DNA of 64,000 nt from Heyndrickxia acidicola. Its GTDB lineage: Bacteria > Bacillota > Bacilli > Bacillales > Bacillaceae_C. The position numbers and the translations under genes are program-made. The notes under the pieces are model-generated. The model worked only from the letters and a program-made list of their open reading frames with translations. It did no database searches and was not told the origin of the DNA. The stretch lies in contig NZ_KV440953.1 in the NCBI RefSeq assembly GCF_001636425.1, forward strand, positions 2,244,847 to 2,308,846, read 5' to 3'. This document shows positions 35,766 through 44,453 of the stretch, piece after piece (the first letter of the stretch is position 1; every line of letters begins with the position of its first letter).

Positions 35766-36944
35766 TTACGAGTACGCTTCAACGAAAACAGCAGATCCCA
35801 TACCTCCGCCTACACATAAAGAAGCAATCCCTTTCTGTTTTTGCCTCCTCCTAAGCTCGTGAACAAGGGAAACAAGAATTCTGGCACCCGTACACCCGAC
35901 AGGATGACCGAGACTAATGCCGCTTCCATTTACATTTGTAATTTCCCTGTTTAGTTTCAATTCTTTTTCAACAGAAAGATATTGGGCAGCAAAGGCTTCA
36001 TTAATTTCGATCAGATCCGCCTCCTCCAATTTCCAGCCAATTTTCTTTAGTCCATTTTGAATGGCTGGTACCGGACCGATTCCCATCATCTTAGGATCTA
36101 CACCGGCAACAGAATAACCAGCGATTTTTGCAAGAGGCATAAGGCCCCGTTTCTCCGCTTCCTCTTCCGCCATTAAGACAAGGGCAGCCGCTCCATCGTT
36201 TAGGCTTGAAGCATTCCCGGCGGTCACGGTTCCGTTTTTTCGGAAGGCCGGTTTTAGGCTTGATAGCTTCTCTGATGTCAAGCCTGTTCGCGGATTTTCA
36301 TCACTGGAAATCTCCAGTTCACTTTTCCTGTTCTTCACTGTGATGGGTACAATTTGCTGTTCAAAATATCCCCGTTCCAAAGCATAGCTCGCTCTTTGGT
36401 GGGATAAAAGAGCAAGTTCATCCTGCTGCTCTCTTGAAATAGAGTAGCGCTCCGCAAGATTTTCCGCCGTTTCCCCCATAAGAATGTGATGTATCGGGTC
36501 TTCAAGCGTTTCCCATACAGAATCTCTGATCTCACCATGCTGCATACGCTGGCCCCATCGGTATTGCTTTAAAAGGTAAGGGCTTGAGCTCATGGCCTCT
36601 ACTCCGCCTGCTATGATGACATCGGAAGCGCCCGTTTGAATTTGCATAGCAGCTGAAATAACCGCCTGCATCCCGCTTGCACATTGCCGCTGAATGGTAT
36701 ATCCCGGTACCGCCTCTGAAAAACCCGCCAACAAAGCTGCTGTTCTTGCCGTATTTGGCTGGTCCGACCTTTGGATACAATGGCCCAAAATAACTTCATC
36801 AATCGCGTCATTTTCCAGTTGACTGTCCTGTGCTGCTCTTTTCAGAACCGGTACAATTAAATCCGTTGGCAAAAGATCTTTAAATACCCCGCCAAATGTG
36901 CCGATAGGTGTTCTATAGGCCGATGTGATCACTACATTTCTCAT
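35766..36944 (-). CDS. Acetyl-CoA C-acetyltransferase (thiolase)
   Basis: 392-residue thiolase that either condenses two acetyl-CoA or cleaves acetoacetyl-CoA. The nucleophile Cys is in [10 protein letters not shown] (about 88), the His in [10 protein letters not shown] and the second Cys in [10 protein letters not shown], all intact. The ATG at 36944 follows GGAGGGG; the longer frame would start 22 codons earlier without a site. It is monocistronic. The length and motifs suit a biosynthetic or MmgA/YhfS-like thiolase; the exact partner pathway cannot be read here. Confidence 0.92.
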   Translation of the reverse strand: MRNVVITSAYRTPIGTFGGVFKDLLPTDLIVPVLKRAAQDSQLENDAIDEVILGHCIQRSDQPNTARTAALLAGFSEAVPGYTIQRQCASGMQAVISAAMQIQTGASDVIIAGGVEAMSSSPYLLKQYRWGQRMQHGEIRDSVWETLEDPIHHILMGETAENLAERYSISREQQDELALLSHQRASYALERGYFEQQIVPITVKNRKSELEISSDENPRTGLTSEKLSSLKPAFRKNGTVTAGNASSLNDGAAALVLMAEEEAEKRGLMPLAKIAGYSVAGVDPKMMGIGPVPAIQNGLKKIGWKLEEADLIEINEAFAAQYLSVEKELKLNREITNVNGSGISLGHPVGCTGARILVSLVHELRRRQKQKGIASLCVGGGMGSAVFVEAYS

Positions 36945-37078
36945 TAAAACCCCTCCAATTCCTTCTCGATGAAAACGCATAACTCCTTCTTCACTTTTTC
37001 TACATACCACAGGATAAATCCTTCTGTATAAGGTATTTCTTAGGGACTCCTGTCATCCCATTCAATCCTGATAATAGA

Positions 37079-37107
37079 GAAAAATCCCTAAAGCTATGCC
37101 TTAGGGA
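37079..37107 (-). terminator. Terminator of the S9 peptidase gene
   Basis: Minus strand TCCCTAA-N9-TTAGGGA followed by TTTTTCTC. The loop side is AT-rich. Confidence 0.75.
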
Positions 37108-37118
37108 CTTACAAGAGA

Positions 37119-39110
37119 TCATTCACTTAAATAATCGATAAACCACTCTTTGATATATTCCAGCCGTTTAATGCGAAGATCAGGGTTTCCACTTCTTGAA
37201 AGCTCATGATTTGACTCCGGAAAACGAATAAATTTCGTCTTCTTTTTCTGCCGTTTCAATGAAATAAACAGCTGCTCAGCCTGTTCAATCGGGCAACGGT
37301 AATCTTTTTCGCTGTGGAGAATCAGCAAAGGCGTTTGTATATTCTCTGCATATGCTAGAGGGGAATGCTTCCACAGCTTTTCAATGTCCTTTAAATCTGA
37401 TAGAATTTGCCATTCTGTAAAATAATAACCAATATCACTGACGCCATAGAAGCTGATCCAGTTTGAAATGGAGCGCTGCGTTACCGCAGCCTTAAACCGA
37501 TTTGTATGACCTACTATCCAGTTTGTCATAAAGCCGCCGTAACTTCCTCCAGTCACACCTAACTTTTCTTTATCTATAAAGTTGTAGTTTTCAAGAGCAT
37601 AGTCCAGTGCATCCATGAGGTCCTTATAGTCGTTTCCTCCATAATCACCACGAACCGCGTCAACAAATTTTTGTCCATAGCCATGGCTGCCGCGCGGATT
37701 GGCATATAAAACGGCAAACCCTGCACCTGCAAGAATTTGAAACTCATTCATATAGGTATTGGCATACATTGCATGCGGACCGCCATGGATTTCAAGAACA
37801 AGGGGATATTTTTTCCCTTCAACAAAGCCAGCGGGCTTCATCAGCCATCCCTGTACAGTAAACCCATTCGATCCTTGGAATTCAAAGGCCTCTGGTTTAG
37901 AAAGGAGCTTATCCTTAAGGAAACCATCATTCACATGAGTAAGCTGTTTCTTTTCACCTGTTTGAAGATCTATCGTAAACAATTCCCCCGGCAGCTCAGG
38001 ATTGCTGATTGCAGCAATAGCCGTATGGTCCTTTTTATTTAAAGAAAAGCCGTAAACATGCTGATCTTCATGGAGAGCAGGGTAAATTTCTCCTGATAAA
38101 TTTCCGTAATATACAATGGTATTTCCATGGTCTGAAGCAGTGAAATAAAAGCTTTGATTATCCTCTGCCCATGTTACACCGGGAAGTGACGCACCCTGCT
38201 GGAAGTCCCCCACAACATAGTCTCCCACCGGTACATCCAAATCACTTGTAAAGCATAGAAGCTCTTCTGTCTTAACTTCATAAATCCAAATCTTGCTTTG
38301 TGTCGCATTCTTAAATTCCTGCCGGCTTCCTAAAAAGGAGAAATACTGGCTGTCAGGAGACCATGATCCTTGCCAGAATCCACTATCTCCCTTTGTAATG
38401 GCCTTTGCTTCTTTTGTCTCAACATTATAAAAGTAAAAATCAGATGCAAATGAAAAATCACGTTCCTCGGATAAATCTGCATGGTAGGCGATATATTTTC
38501 CGTCAGGTGACCAAGAGTCGAGTTCATAATCGCTGTTTCCGCTTGTTATTTGTTCAAGCCCATTGGTTTCAATATCAAGAATACCAATTTGAGTATAATT
38601 GGAGGCATTTAAAAAGCCGCCGCTGTCCGATTTGTACTTCATTCTATCCACTTCAAGCGGCTTAAGTACTTCTTTCTCTTTTTCCTTTTCTTGTGTGTCA
38701 TGGATGGATTCATCTTTTCCAATGATCACTGAAAAAGCAAGTTTCTTCCCGCATGGAGACCAGACGGGATTTCGCGTACCATGCTTACAATGCGTTAGCT
38801 GTTTTGCTTCTCCTCCATGTGAGGAAAGGAGAAATATCTGCGGTGTTCCTTTTCGAGTAGAAATAAATGCAAGCTGGCTTCCATCCGGTGACCACCGCGG
38901 CGAATAATTGCGTTCACTGCCATATGTCCATTGTACCGGCTTCTTTTCATCTAATCTTATGTAATAGAGGTTCGAGGCATATTCCTTTTTTTCTTCGTCT
39001 ATGTGGGTTTGTACGTATATAACTCCTTTGCCGTCAGGAGAAACCTGAGGATCTGTAAGTGACTTTAGCTGATATAAATCTTCTGGCTGGATACCTGTTT
39101 TGTTTCCCAT
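37119..39110 (-). CDS. yuxL: S9 family prolyl oligopeptidase-like peptidase YuxL
   Basis: 663 residues: an N-terminal WD40/TolB-like propeller (about 1-390, repeated SPDG and SWSPDSQY motifs) and a C-terminal alpha/beta hydrolase. Catalytic Ser lies in TGGSYGGFM (near 515), Asp in HSEKDYRCP and His in ESNHELSRSG. No signal peptide, so it should be cytoplasmic, acting on short peptides or acyl-peptides. AAAGGTGA precedes the ATG at 39110. Single gene with its own terminator. Confidence 0.9.
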   Translation of the reverse strand: MGNKTGIQPEDLYQLKSLTDPQVSPDGKGVIYVQTHIDEEKKEYASNLYYIRLDEKKPVQWTYGSERNYSPRWSPDGSQLAFISTRKGTPQIFLLSSHGGEAKQLTHCKHGTRNPVWSPCGKKLAFSVIIGKDESIHDTQEKEKEKEVLKPLEVDRMKYKSDSGGFLNASNYTQIGILDIETNGLEQITSGNSDYELDSWSPDGKYIAYHADLSEERDFSFASDFYFYNVETKEAKAITKGDSGFWQGSWSPDSQYFSFLGSRQEFKNATQSKIWIYEVKTEELLCFTSDLDVPVGDYVVGDFQQGASLPGVTWAEDNQSFYFTASDHGNTIVYYGNLSGEIYPALHEDQHVYGFSLNKKDHTAIAAISNPELPGELFTIDLQTGEKKQLTHVNDGFLKDKLLSKPEAFEFQGSNGFTVQGWLMKPAGFVEGKKYPLVLEIHGGPHAMYANTYMNEFQILAGAGFAVLYANPRGSHGYGQKFVDAVRGDYGGNDYKDLMDALDYALENYNFIDKEKLGVTGGSYGGFMTNWIVGHTNRFKAAVTQRSISNWISFYGVSDIGYYFTEWQILSDLKDIEKLWKHSPLAYAENIQTPLLILHSEKDYRCPIEQAEQLFISLKRQKKKTKFIRFPESNHELSRSGNPDLRIKRLEYIKEWFIDYLSE

Positions 39111-39289
39111 ACCATTTCACCTTTCCTTCTTCTATTTAGATTATTCGCCATGTTCCATTCTATTGTACCTTTTAGCTTAACTGCGGTATGAAACGAAAGA
39201 CTTATTCCATTAAAATTATTTCGATAACCAAAACAAATTCCCCTCCTTTTATTCGAAAATTTCCACAAAATCTTCTTGTGGAATAGCTT

Positions 39290-39410
39290 TCTTATAGCTC
39301 ATGCCGGTATTCCGATGGTAATTGGAACGATTGCGAGAGTTTCAAAAGGAAGACCCGCAGGACCACAGCGCTTGAAGCGGGAACTACCCGAATGAACAAA
39401 GCTAATAAAT
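39290..39410. repeat. Decayed intergenic repeat
   Basis: Contains GAAGACCCGCAGGACCAC and AAGCGGGAACTACCCG, reminiscent of the GC-rich middle of the Bacillus repeat seen at 12571, without clear ends. The remainder of 39111-39473 shows nothing else. Confidence 0.3.
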
Positions 39411-39473
39411 AATTTTCCAAAGTGTTTTCTTATGAAATCGTGTTTTTTGGGGAAAAATAGCGAAATAATTTAC

Positions 39474-39521
39474 TTGATAACCTTTTATTTAATCGTTAAA
39501 ATAAGTAGGAACATATGTTCT
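39474..39521 (+). promoter_or_regulatory. SigA promoter with LexA (SOS) box
   Basis: -35 TTGATA (39474-39479), 17-bp spacer, -10 TAAAAT (39497-39502). Six nt later GGAACATATGTTCT (39508-39521) contains the perfect SOS core GAAC-N4-GTTC. LexA bound there would block the start region of the following gene. Confidence 0.75.
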
Positions 39522-39557
39522 TTGTTTATTATTTTTCACTGAAAGAAGGATTGCATT

Positions 39558-39962
39558 ATGACTAAAATACCCGAATACGACCGAGACATATTGGAGAAAG
39601 CAATATACCTGCCAATGGTGCTTACTGTATTGAATCGAGATTTAGTTGTAATTCAGAAAAGTCCTTTTAAACTGCAAAAACCTTATCTGGAATGGGTAGA
39701 GGAAACAATGAGGGTCATTCAGAAAGATCTGGCCCAAACGAAATACTATATGAAGAAACATAAAATGAAGGTGGAACGTCTAAAAAGCGATGAGGCTTTT
39801 ACCATGTATATGTTTTTATATAGGGGATATGAGGAGCACCACAACTATTTCAACCCCCGCTTGCGCAATAGGACAGAGGAATTGCTCCGCTACTATTTAT
39901 ACGGACGGTTTGGTGAAGCACCCCTTGATTCCAAAGCTGCGAGAATGCAAACCGGGAAATGA
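39558..39962 (+). CDS. Conserved hypothetical protein under an SOS-type promoter
   Basis: 134-residue cytoplasmic protein, helical and basic, with many Tyr and Arg (YKYYMKKHKMK, FLYRGYEEHHNYFNP). No known motif; its place between addBA and comK suggests a YhjD-like protein, but I cannot confirm that. GAAAGAAGGA precedes the ATG. The upstream promoter carries a strong LexA box, so DNA damage control is predicted. A GATGAAGCAA hairpin terminator follows. Confidence 0.8.
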   Translation: MTKIPEYDRDILEKAIYLPMVLTVLNRDLVVIQKSPFKLQKPYLEWVEETMRVIQKDLAQTKYYMKKHKMKVERLKSDEAFTMYMFLYRGYEEHHNYFNPRLRNRTEELLRYYLYGRFGEAPLDSKAARMQTGK

Positions 39963-40003
39963 TGAAGCAACATCCTGCACACAATTGCTTCATCACTTCA
40001 TTT
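39961..40003 (+). terminator. Terminator between the SOS-type gene and comK
   Basis: GATGAAGCAA pairs perfectly with TTGCTTCATC around 14 nt, then ACTTCATTTT. It overlaps the stop codon and can serve both converging genes. Confidence 0.8.
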
Positions 40004-40572
40004 TATTTAAAGTCCTGGCTAATTCTATATGGCCTTCTATTTTCAGAGGCCTCAAACTGCATAATCGCTCCAGGCCTTATGGGATATTTTTGATCCATGT
40101 ACTGAATATGCTGCATAAAGCTGATACGCAGGCGGGATGTTCTGCTCATCTGGTTATCAAAGGAACGAATGGACATAGGTATCAATAATTTTTGTTTGTT
40201 CCGGAAAGTAACAACTGTCATATTATTGTCACCAGGCTCCCATGATAACACGTGCTCATGAGAAATCCATATGCATAGGGGATTTGACGGTGATGTAGTT
40301 GGGAATAAAAAAATACCGGTATGAGGATCCACGATGATTGGGGCTTTGTGAGTAATCCCGGTAAGTCTTCTAGATCCATCTTTTCTTCCATCATAGGAGC
40401 TTCCAAAGTACTCACAGCTTTTTTTCACAATTTCCAATGGTTTAAATGGTGAAATACATTGATTGTCAATTTCCAATATTTCTGAATACGTCTTCGAACC
40501 ATAAGTCGTTGGCAGAATGGCCATCGTATGGGGATTAATCTCATATTCTTCTATTAAATTATTTTTTTTCAT
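40003..40572 (-). CDS. comK: Competence transcription factor ComK
   Basis: 189-residue ComK, master activator of DNA uptake genes in B. subtilis; it also activates its own promoter by binding paired AAAA-N5-TTTT boxes. Landmarks: YEINPHTMAILP, CEYFGSSYDGRKDG (about 55-68), THKAPIIVDP, ISHEHVLSW and RTSRLRISF. The ATG at 40572 has GGGAGGA 10 nt upstream. The upstream region is AT-rich but I found no exact K-box pair. Length is near normal; no lesion is seen, so competence regulation is probably intact. Confidence 0.93.
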   Translation of the reverse strand: MKKNNLIEEYEINPHTMAILPTTYGSKTYSEILEIDNQCISPFKPLEIVKKSCEYFGSSYDGRKDGSRRLTGITHKAPIIVDPHTGIFLFPTTSPSNPLCIWISHEHVLSWEPGDNNMTVVTFRNKQKLLIPMSIRSFDNQMSRTSRLRISFMQHIQYMDQKYPIRPGAIMQFEASENRRPYRISQDFK

Positions 40573-40924
40573 CAATATTATTTCCTCCCTTTTCTCCAAA
40601 TTTCTCCAAGAACAATAATATCGTACCATATTCCCATGTTCTTGTGTGACTTTTTTACCATAAAATTAAAAATTTTGTCTTTTTATTTTCTTTTTTGTGT
40701 TTTTTATGGATATTTTCTTTTCAAATTACATTATGCAAGGACCCCAGTTGTTTTCAACGAAGAAAATTAACAGAGCCTGTGACGTTTTATAGTTTATTTG
40801 ATTTAAAAAATTCTTTCAGCTACATACAGCCCAAAAATATTCTCTTCTTCAAAAGCTGCAAATTTTATAGTGATTTTTCCCCTTCTACCCCATATAATAA
40901 TAAAAAGCCCAGGGGTGATCCTTA

Positions 40925-41158
40925 ATGGAAAAAAAGAAATCCTATGCTGAAATTGTAAAAGCCTACGCGATGACACGAATCCAGAGTGAACGTTTTATGG
41001 AAGAGCTTTTTACAGACATGATGCTGAATGAACTCCTGCTGAGCACGAAGAAAGAACGTTTATTAAAAAAGATAGATGATGCTTTGGATAATAAGGATAA
41101 AGAGACGTTCAAGCTGTTAACAGAAGAACTGAAAGGCTTGACTAAACAATTTGGATAA
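40925..41158 (+). CDS. yhzC: IDEAL-domain protein YhzC
   Basis: 77-residue acidic/basic helical protein with a C-terminal IDEAL-type segment (DKETFKLLTEELKGL, about 58-72). The IDEAL domain is a short C-terminal motif of Firmicutes proteins. AGGGGTGATCC precedes the ATG at 40925. It diverges from comK, the same relation as in B. subtilis, sharing a 350-nt AT-rich intergenic region. Function unknown. Confidence 0.85.
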   Translation: MEKKKSYAEIVKAYAMTRIQSERFMEELFTDMMLNELLLSTKKERLLKKIDDALDNKDKETFKLLTEELKGLTKQFG

Positions 41159-41168
41159 GCTTTAACAG

Positions 41169-41201
41169 AAAATCCCGGCCAAAATAAGCCGGGATTTTTA
41201 T
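41169..41201 (+). terminator. Terminator of yhzC
   Basis: AAAATCCCGGC pairs with GCCGGGATTTTT around 8 nt. Confidence 0.9.
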
Positions 41202-41295
41202 TCTATTTATAAGACTTGTTAAGGATATATTGTTCTTCATTAACTCATTTAAACGCCGTTTCATACACCTTTCAGCATAGCTTAAAGGCCGGAAA

Positions 41296-41324
41296 CAAAA
41301 ACCCATTCAAACGAATGGGTTTTT
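41296..41324. terminator. Terminator of yhfN
   Basis: AAAAACCCATTC-AAAC-GAATGGGTTTTT, symmetric and able to act both ways; it lies 19 nt behind the yhfN stop. Confidence 0.9.
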
Positions 41325-41342
41325 ACACGCTTTCAATAAAAA

Positions 41343-42602
41343 TTACTTTTTCAGAGGATATTGTTCCACCATATGGATACGATCCAGCATGGTGGGATGG
41401 TCGTATCGAAAGAATTTTACTAAAAACGGAGGATTGACCTGGCTCAAACCTGATCTTGTCAAATCCTGAAACGTTTGGACAGCGGCCTTTTTATCATGGG
41501 TTGTTTTTAAAGCATAGCTGTCTGCGCGTGTTTCCTCATATCTCGAAACCCCATTTGTAATGGGACTCACTGCAAATAATAAAACCGAGGTAATAAGCAG
41601 GAACAAAGGAAGGCTGCTTAAATTGGAAACTTCCGATACCTTAAAACGTCCATTGTTTTTTTGAATGGTCCATCTCATAATATTAGCTGTTAACCATAAC
41701 CCTAACAGAGTTAAAAGTGAATAACCCGCAAGGCCGTAATAAATGTGATGCTCCACATAATGTCCCATTTCATGTGCCATGATAAAAAGGATTTCCCTGT
41801 CATTTAACTGCTTTAAGGTGGTATCCCACAGGACAATGCGGGCGTTTGAGCCAATGCCGGTCACATAAGCATTTAAGGAATTGGTTTTCGATGACATATC
41901 TACTTCGTACACATGGTTCGCCGGTATGTGAGCCTTATTTGCAAGAGCAAGAATCTTTGTTTCAAGTGCCTTATCCTGCAGCGGATAAAAGTGGTTATAA
42001 AGCGGATCGATGACAACGGGCTGAACAAACATTACGGTAATGGTAAAGGGAATCGACAGCAGCCAGGCAGGAAGCCACCAACGCTTTTTAAATTTTCTCA
42101 TTAAACCATATAGGACAGCGACGACAATAAACATGAGGAGATAGTTCACCCAAAAATCAATGACCTGATCTTTCATCCACTCTCCAAAGGTCTGATTTGA
42201 CATTTGGTATGCCTTCGAAAACCTATAGGACACATATCCAAATGGGTAGGTTGCAATAAAAGATACAAGCGACAGCCAAAATAAATACACCGCAGATTGA
42301 ATTACTTGAAAGCGTGAGGTATTCACTGCCCATTTTTCAAAGGCTCTCGAACATCCCAGGATAAGGATCAAAAAATAGAATAGCCATTCATACGGTGTGC
42401 TCAGGAAAAATAATAAATTGCGAATCCTGGAATAATCTTGACTTAATACTAATTGTCTTTTGGTTAGAAAAGTGGCCGGATCCATACTCGTTCCTTTAAG
42501 TGAATGCGGAATTGTTGAACTGGCTATGTGAAAAAGGTATACATACATTAAAATCCCAAATAAAATATAAACGCCGATTGCCCGTAATGCCCACTTTTTC
42601 AT
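41343..42602 (-). CDS. yhfN: M48 family membrane metalloprotease YhfN
   Basis: 419 residues, Ste24/HtpX-like. Seven or so membrane helices (first at about 7-25, others near 65-83, 103-120, 150-168, 178-195, and a pair near 290-360) surround a zinc site HEMGH (277-281) with the third ligand Glu in YEETRADSYA. A C-terminal FFRYDHPTMLDRI segment is typical for CAAX-type endopeptidases. The ATG at 42602 is followed directly by the first helix. The substrate is unknown; membrane protein quality control is a reasonable guess. Single gene. Confidence 0.92.
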   Translation of the reverse strand: MKKWALRAIGVYILFGILMYVYLFHIASSTIPHSLKGTSMDPATFLTKRQLVLSQDYSRIRNLLFFLSTPYEWLFYFLILILGCSRAFEKWAVNTSRFQVIQSAVYLFWLSLVSFIATYPFGYVSYRFSKAYQMSNQTFGEWMKDQVIDFWVNYLLMFIVVAVLYGLMRKFKKRWWLPAWLLSIPFTITVMFVQPVVIDPLYNHFYPLQDKALETKILALANKAHIPANHVYEVDMSSKTNSLNAYVTGIGSNARIVLWDTTLKQLNDREILFIMAHEMGHYVEHHIYYGLAGYSLLTLLGLWLTANIMRWTIQKNNGRFKVSEVSNLSSLPLFLLITSVLLFAVSPITNGVSRYEETRADSYALKTTHDKKAAVQTFQDLTRSGLSQVNPPFLVKFFRYDHPTMLDRIHMVEQYPLKK

Positions 42603-42940
42603 TTTTTACTCCACCCTCCTGGATGAGAATCAACTTGTTCATCCATTCTCAAAAAATAAATCTTTAAAAAGGTTTCCTCCTTGTCCTCTTTATAAATGTA
42701 GATACAAGCTTTATAAATTAGAACTATATTCTCCTCTGCACGTTAAATTCATTTTTAATAATCTTGCCCAGAAGCTAGACAAGAAAAATATCCACAGGTT
42801 TTGCATTTCATGATATTCTAGGCAAGACGCAAAAAGCTGCTATCTAAATTAAAAAAATTGGCTATTGATTTCCGCTGAAGGCACTCGCTTTCCTCTCCAA
42901 TCATTAGAATAAAAACCTATATTCACCATATATAAAACCA
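42603..42940. other. Gap upstream of yhfN
   Basis: The yhfN promoter area plus a decayed repeat (42862-42916, ATTGATTTCCGCTGAAGGCACTCGC split by AATCATTAG). No gene is supported. Confidence 0.4.
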
Positions 42941-42981
42941 AAAAAGGCCCTCTTTGTTTAGACATTCTAAACAAAGAGGGC
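42941..42981 (-). terminator. Terminator of the nitroreductase gene
   Basis: CCCTCTTTGTTTAGA pairs perfectly with TCTAAACAAAGAGGG around CAT; on the minus strand it runs into CCTTTTTTGG. Confidence 0.9.
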
Positions 42982-43022
42982 GGATATCTGATTTTATCAA
43001 TTTAACGAAAAAATCTACATAC

Positions 43023-43730
43023 TTAGTATTTATTCCAGGTTAACACATCTTCAAGCGGCATACGATTTTTCACTCTGCCTGCTTTTTCCCCTTTCCCAAG
43101 AGCAATCAGCATGACAGGCTTGAAATTCGCTGGTACATGGAATGCCTCTACGAATTTACCTTCATCATATCCGCCCATTGCGACTGTGTCATAACCCATT
43201 GCTTTTGCTGCAAGCATAATTTGCATGGAAACTAAACCTCCGTCAATCATAGCTACCTGAAGTGCTTTTTCAGGTGAAAAACTGCCATATCCTTTGATAA
43301 TGGAGTTAACGTAGGCATCTTTTAAATCTTTATCCATCATGCCCTCTTCAGCCAACTTCCCATAGATCTTATCTGCATTCTTGTAGCCCTCTATATCAGA
43401 TAAAACGGCAATGACAGCTGATGCTTCCACTACCTGCTGCTGATTGTTGGCGATTGGAAGGAGTTCTTGCTTTAATTCCTGATCCTTAATAACAAGGAAT
43501 CTCCATGGCTGTAAATTCGAGGATGAAGGTGCTTGAATGGCTGTTTCCAAAATTTCAAGAATGTCTTCATCAGGCATTTGAAACGTTGGATCATAGCTTC
43601 GCACAGACCTTCTTTCCTTTGCCACTAAAAAAAAATCAGCGCTTTCAAGCTGCAAAGGCTTTTGGTTTCCGCTCAATAAATCTTTTGCCTTTGTAAGATA
43701 CTCTTCCTTGCTTAGTGTTTTACTAGACAT
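43023..43730 (-). CDS. Nitroreductase-family protein
   Basis: 235-residue FMN-dependent NAD(P)H oxidoreductase. The RRSVRSYD motif (about 40-47) and SSNLQPWRFLVI (about 71-82) bind FMN; AMGYDTVAMGGYD and IALGKGEKAGR complete the family pattern. It probably reduces quinones, nitro compounds or reactive electrophiles in the cytoplasm. The ATG at 43730 follows AAAGGAG at about 11 nt; the longer frame runs through the operator region and is not real. Two tandem operator copies cover its promoter, and an Rrf2 regulator gene lies just upstream. Confidence 0.9.
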   Translation of the reverse strand: MSSKTLSKEEYLTKAKDLLSGNQKPLQLESADFFLVAKERRSVRSYDPTFQMPDEDILEILETAIQAPSSSNLQPWRFLVIKDQELKQELLPIANNQQQVVEASAVIAVLSDIEGYKNADKIYGKLAEEGMMDKDLKDAYVNSIIKGYGSFSPEKALQVAMIDGGLVSMQIMLAAKAMGYDTVAMGGYDEGKFVEAFHVPANFKPVMLIALGKGEKAGRVKNRMPLEDVLTWNKY

Positions 43731-43749
43731 ATCTATATACACTCCTTTA

Positions 43750-43772
43750 ACTGTTCTATTCACAAGAACAGT
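43750..43772 (-). promoter_or_regulatory. Operator 1 of the nitroreductase gene
   Basis: Perfect palindrome ACTGTTCT-N7-AGAACAGT overlapping the -10 box. It is a direct-repeat partner of the site at 43784-43806, 34 nt away. The neighbouring Rrf2-family repressor is the likely ligand. Confidence 0.75.
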
Positions 43773-43799
43773 ATATGTTTTTAACTGTTCTATTGTCAA
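43770..43799 (-). promoter_or_regulatory. SigA promoter of the nitroreductase gene
   Basis: Minus strand: -35 TTGACA (43794-43799), 18-bp spacer, -10 TATACT (43770-43775). Both boxes are embedded in operator copies, so binding would block transcription. Confidence 0.8.
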
Positions 43800-43806
43800 G
43801 CACAGT
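43784..43806 (-). promoter_or_regulatory. Operator 2 of the nitroreductase gene
   Basis: ACTGTTCT-N7-gcACAGT, the same palindrome with two changes, overlapping the -35 box. Confidence 0.7.
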
Positions 43807-43839
43807 TATAGGTAAAAAAAGAAACCTGCTGTTTCGCCC

Positions 43840-44259
43840 TCATGATTTGTCTGCCAGCAGATTTGCGATGGTTTTCTTCTTTAATCCTTCTACAATCCAG
43901 CCTTCCATTTCATTTTTTAAACTGCACAAAGCATCCTGTGTTGACGAAGTAAAACAATCCGTTGCGTTTGTATCGAGAAACCCTTTGGAAAAAGGTTCAG
44001 ATCTCATGGCAAAATACACATCCGCTAACGTAATATGGGCTGGATCTTTTGCTAAAAGATAGCCTCCATCCCTGCCTTCTTTTGCCTTAATAAGATTTGC
44101 CTTTACTAAATGAGGCAAAATTTTTCTCAATAGATTGGAATGGGTCCCTAATTGTTCTGCTACCGCTCCGCTCGGGCATAATTCTTCACGATCGGCAAGA
44201 ACAATTAACGCTTGTACCGCAAGACCAAACCACTTTAAACTAGAAACCTTATTAACCAT
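43840..44259 (-). CDS. Rrf2 family transcriptional regulator (YwnA-like)
   Basis: 139-residue Rrf2-type winged helix protein. The HTH is near 24-55 (VAEQLGTHSNLLRKILPHL) with the wing motif GRDGGYLLAKDP (about 62-73). Three Cys are present (LCPSG, DCFTS, LCSLK) but not in the classical iron-sulfur pattern of IscR, so a redox- or electrophile-sensing Cys mechanism, as in YwnA/SaiR-like proteins, is more likely. It sits 110 nt upstream of the nitroreductase gene on the same strand and probably represses it through the tandem palindromes. Confidence 0.87.
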   Translation of the reverse strand: MVNKVSSLKWFGLAVQALIVLADREELCPSGAVAEQLGTHSNLLRKILPHLVKANLIKAKEGRDGGYLLAKDPAHITLADVYFAMRSEPFSKGFLDTNATDCFTSSTQDALCSLKNEMEGWIVEGLKKKTIANLLADKS

Positions 44260-44453
44260 TTCCTCACCTCTCTACTGCTCTAATCCTATTTTAGATATAG
44301 AAATGGCTTGTGTCAAAATGGTTAAAATAATTAGGGGCTGCCTTTTTGGCCTGATGAAAAAGAACGGCGAGCCATTCGGCCTGATGTGGCTTTTTTATTT
44401 TAAACAAAAGAGATCCACCACAGCAGACCATTTCCGTTATCATCTCTTTTATA

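Noticed and set aside
37011-37078. T-box or riboswitch upstream of the thiolase gene
   Set aside because: The TTAGGGACTCC segment resembles the peptidase terminator arm and lacks T-box or riboswitch core sequences.
40573-40924. ComK boxes upstream of comK
   Set aside because: The region is AT-rich with partial matches such as AAAA-N5-TTTC, but no clear pair of AAAA-N5-TTTT at ComK spacing.
44371-44400. Terminator-like hairpin AGCCA...TGGCT with T run on the plus strand
   Set aside because: No plus-strand gene precedes it and the minus-strand side lacks a proper T run; left uncalled.
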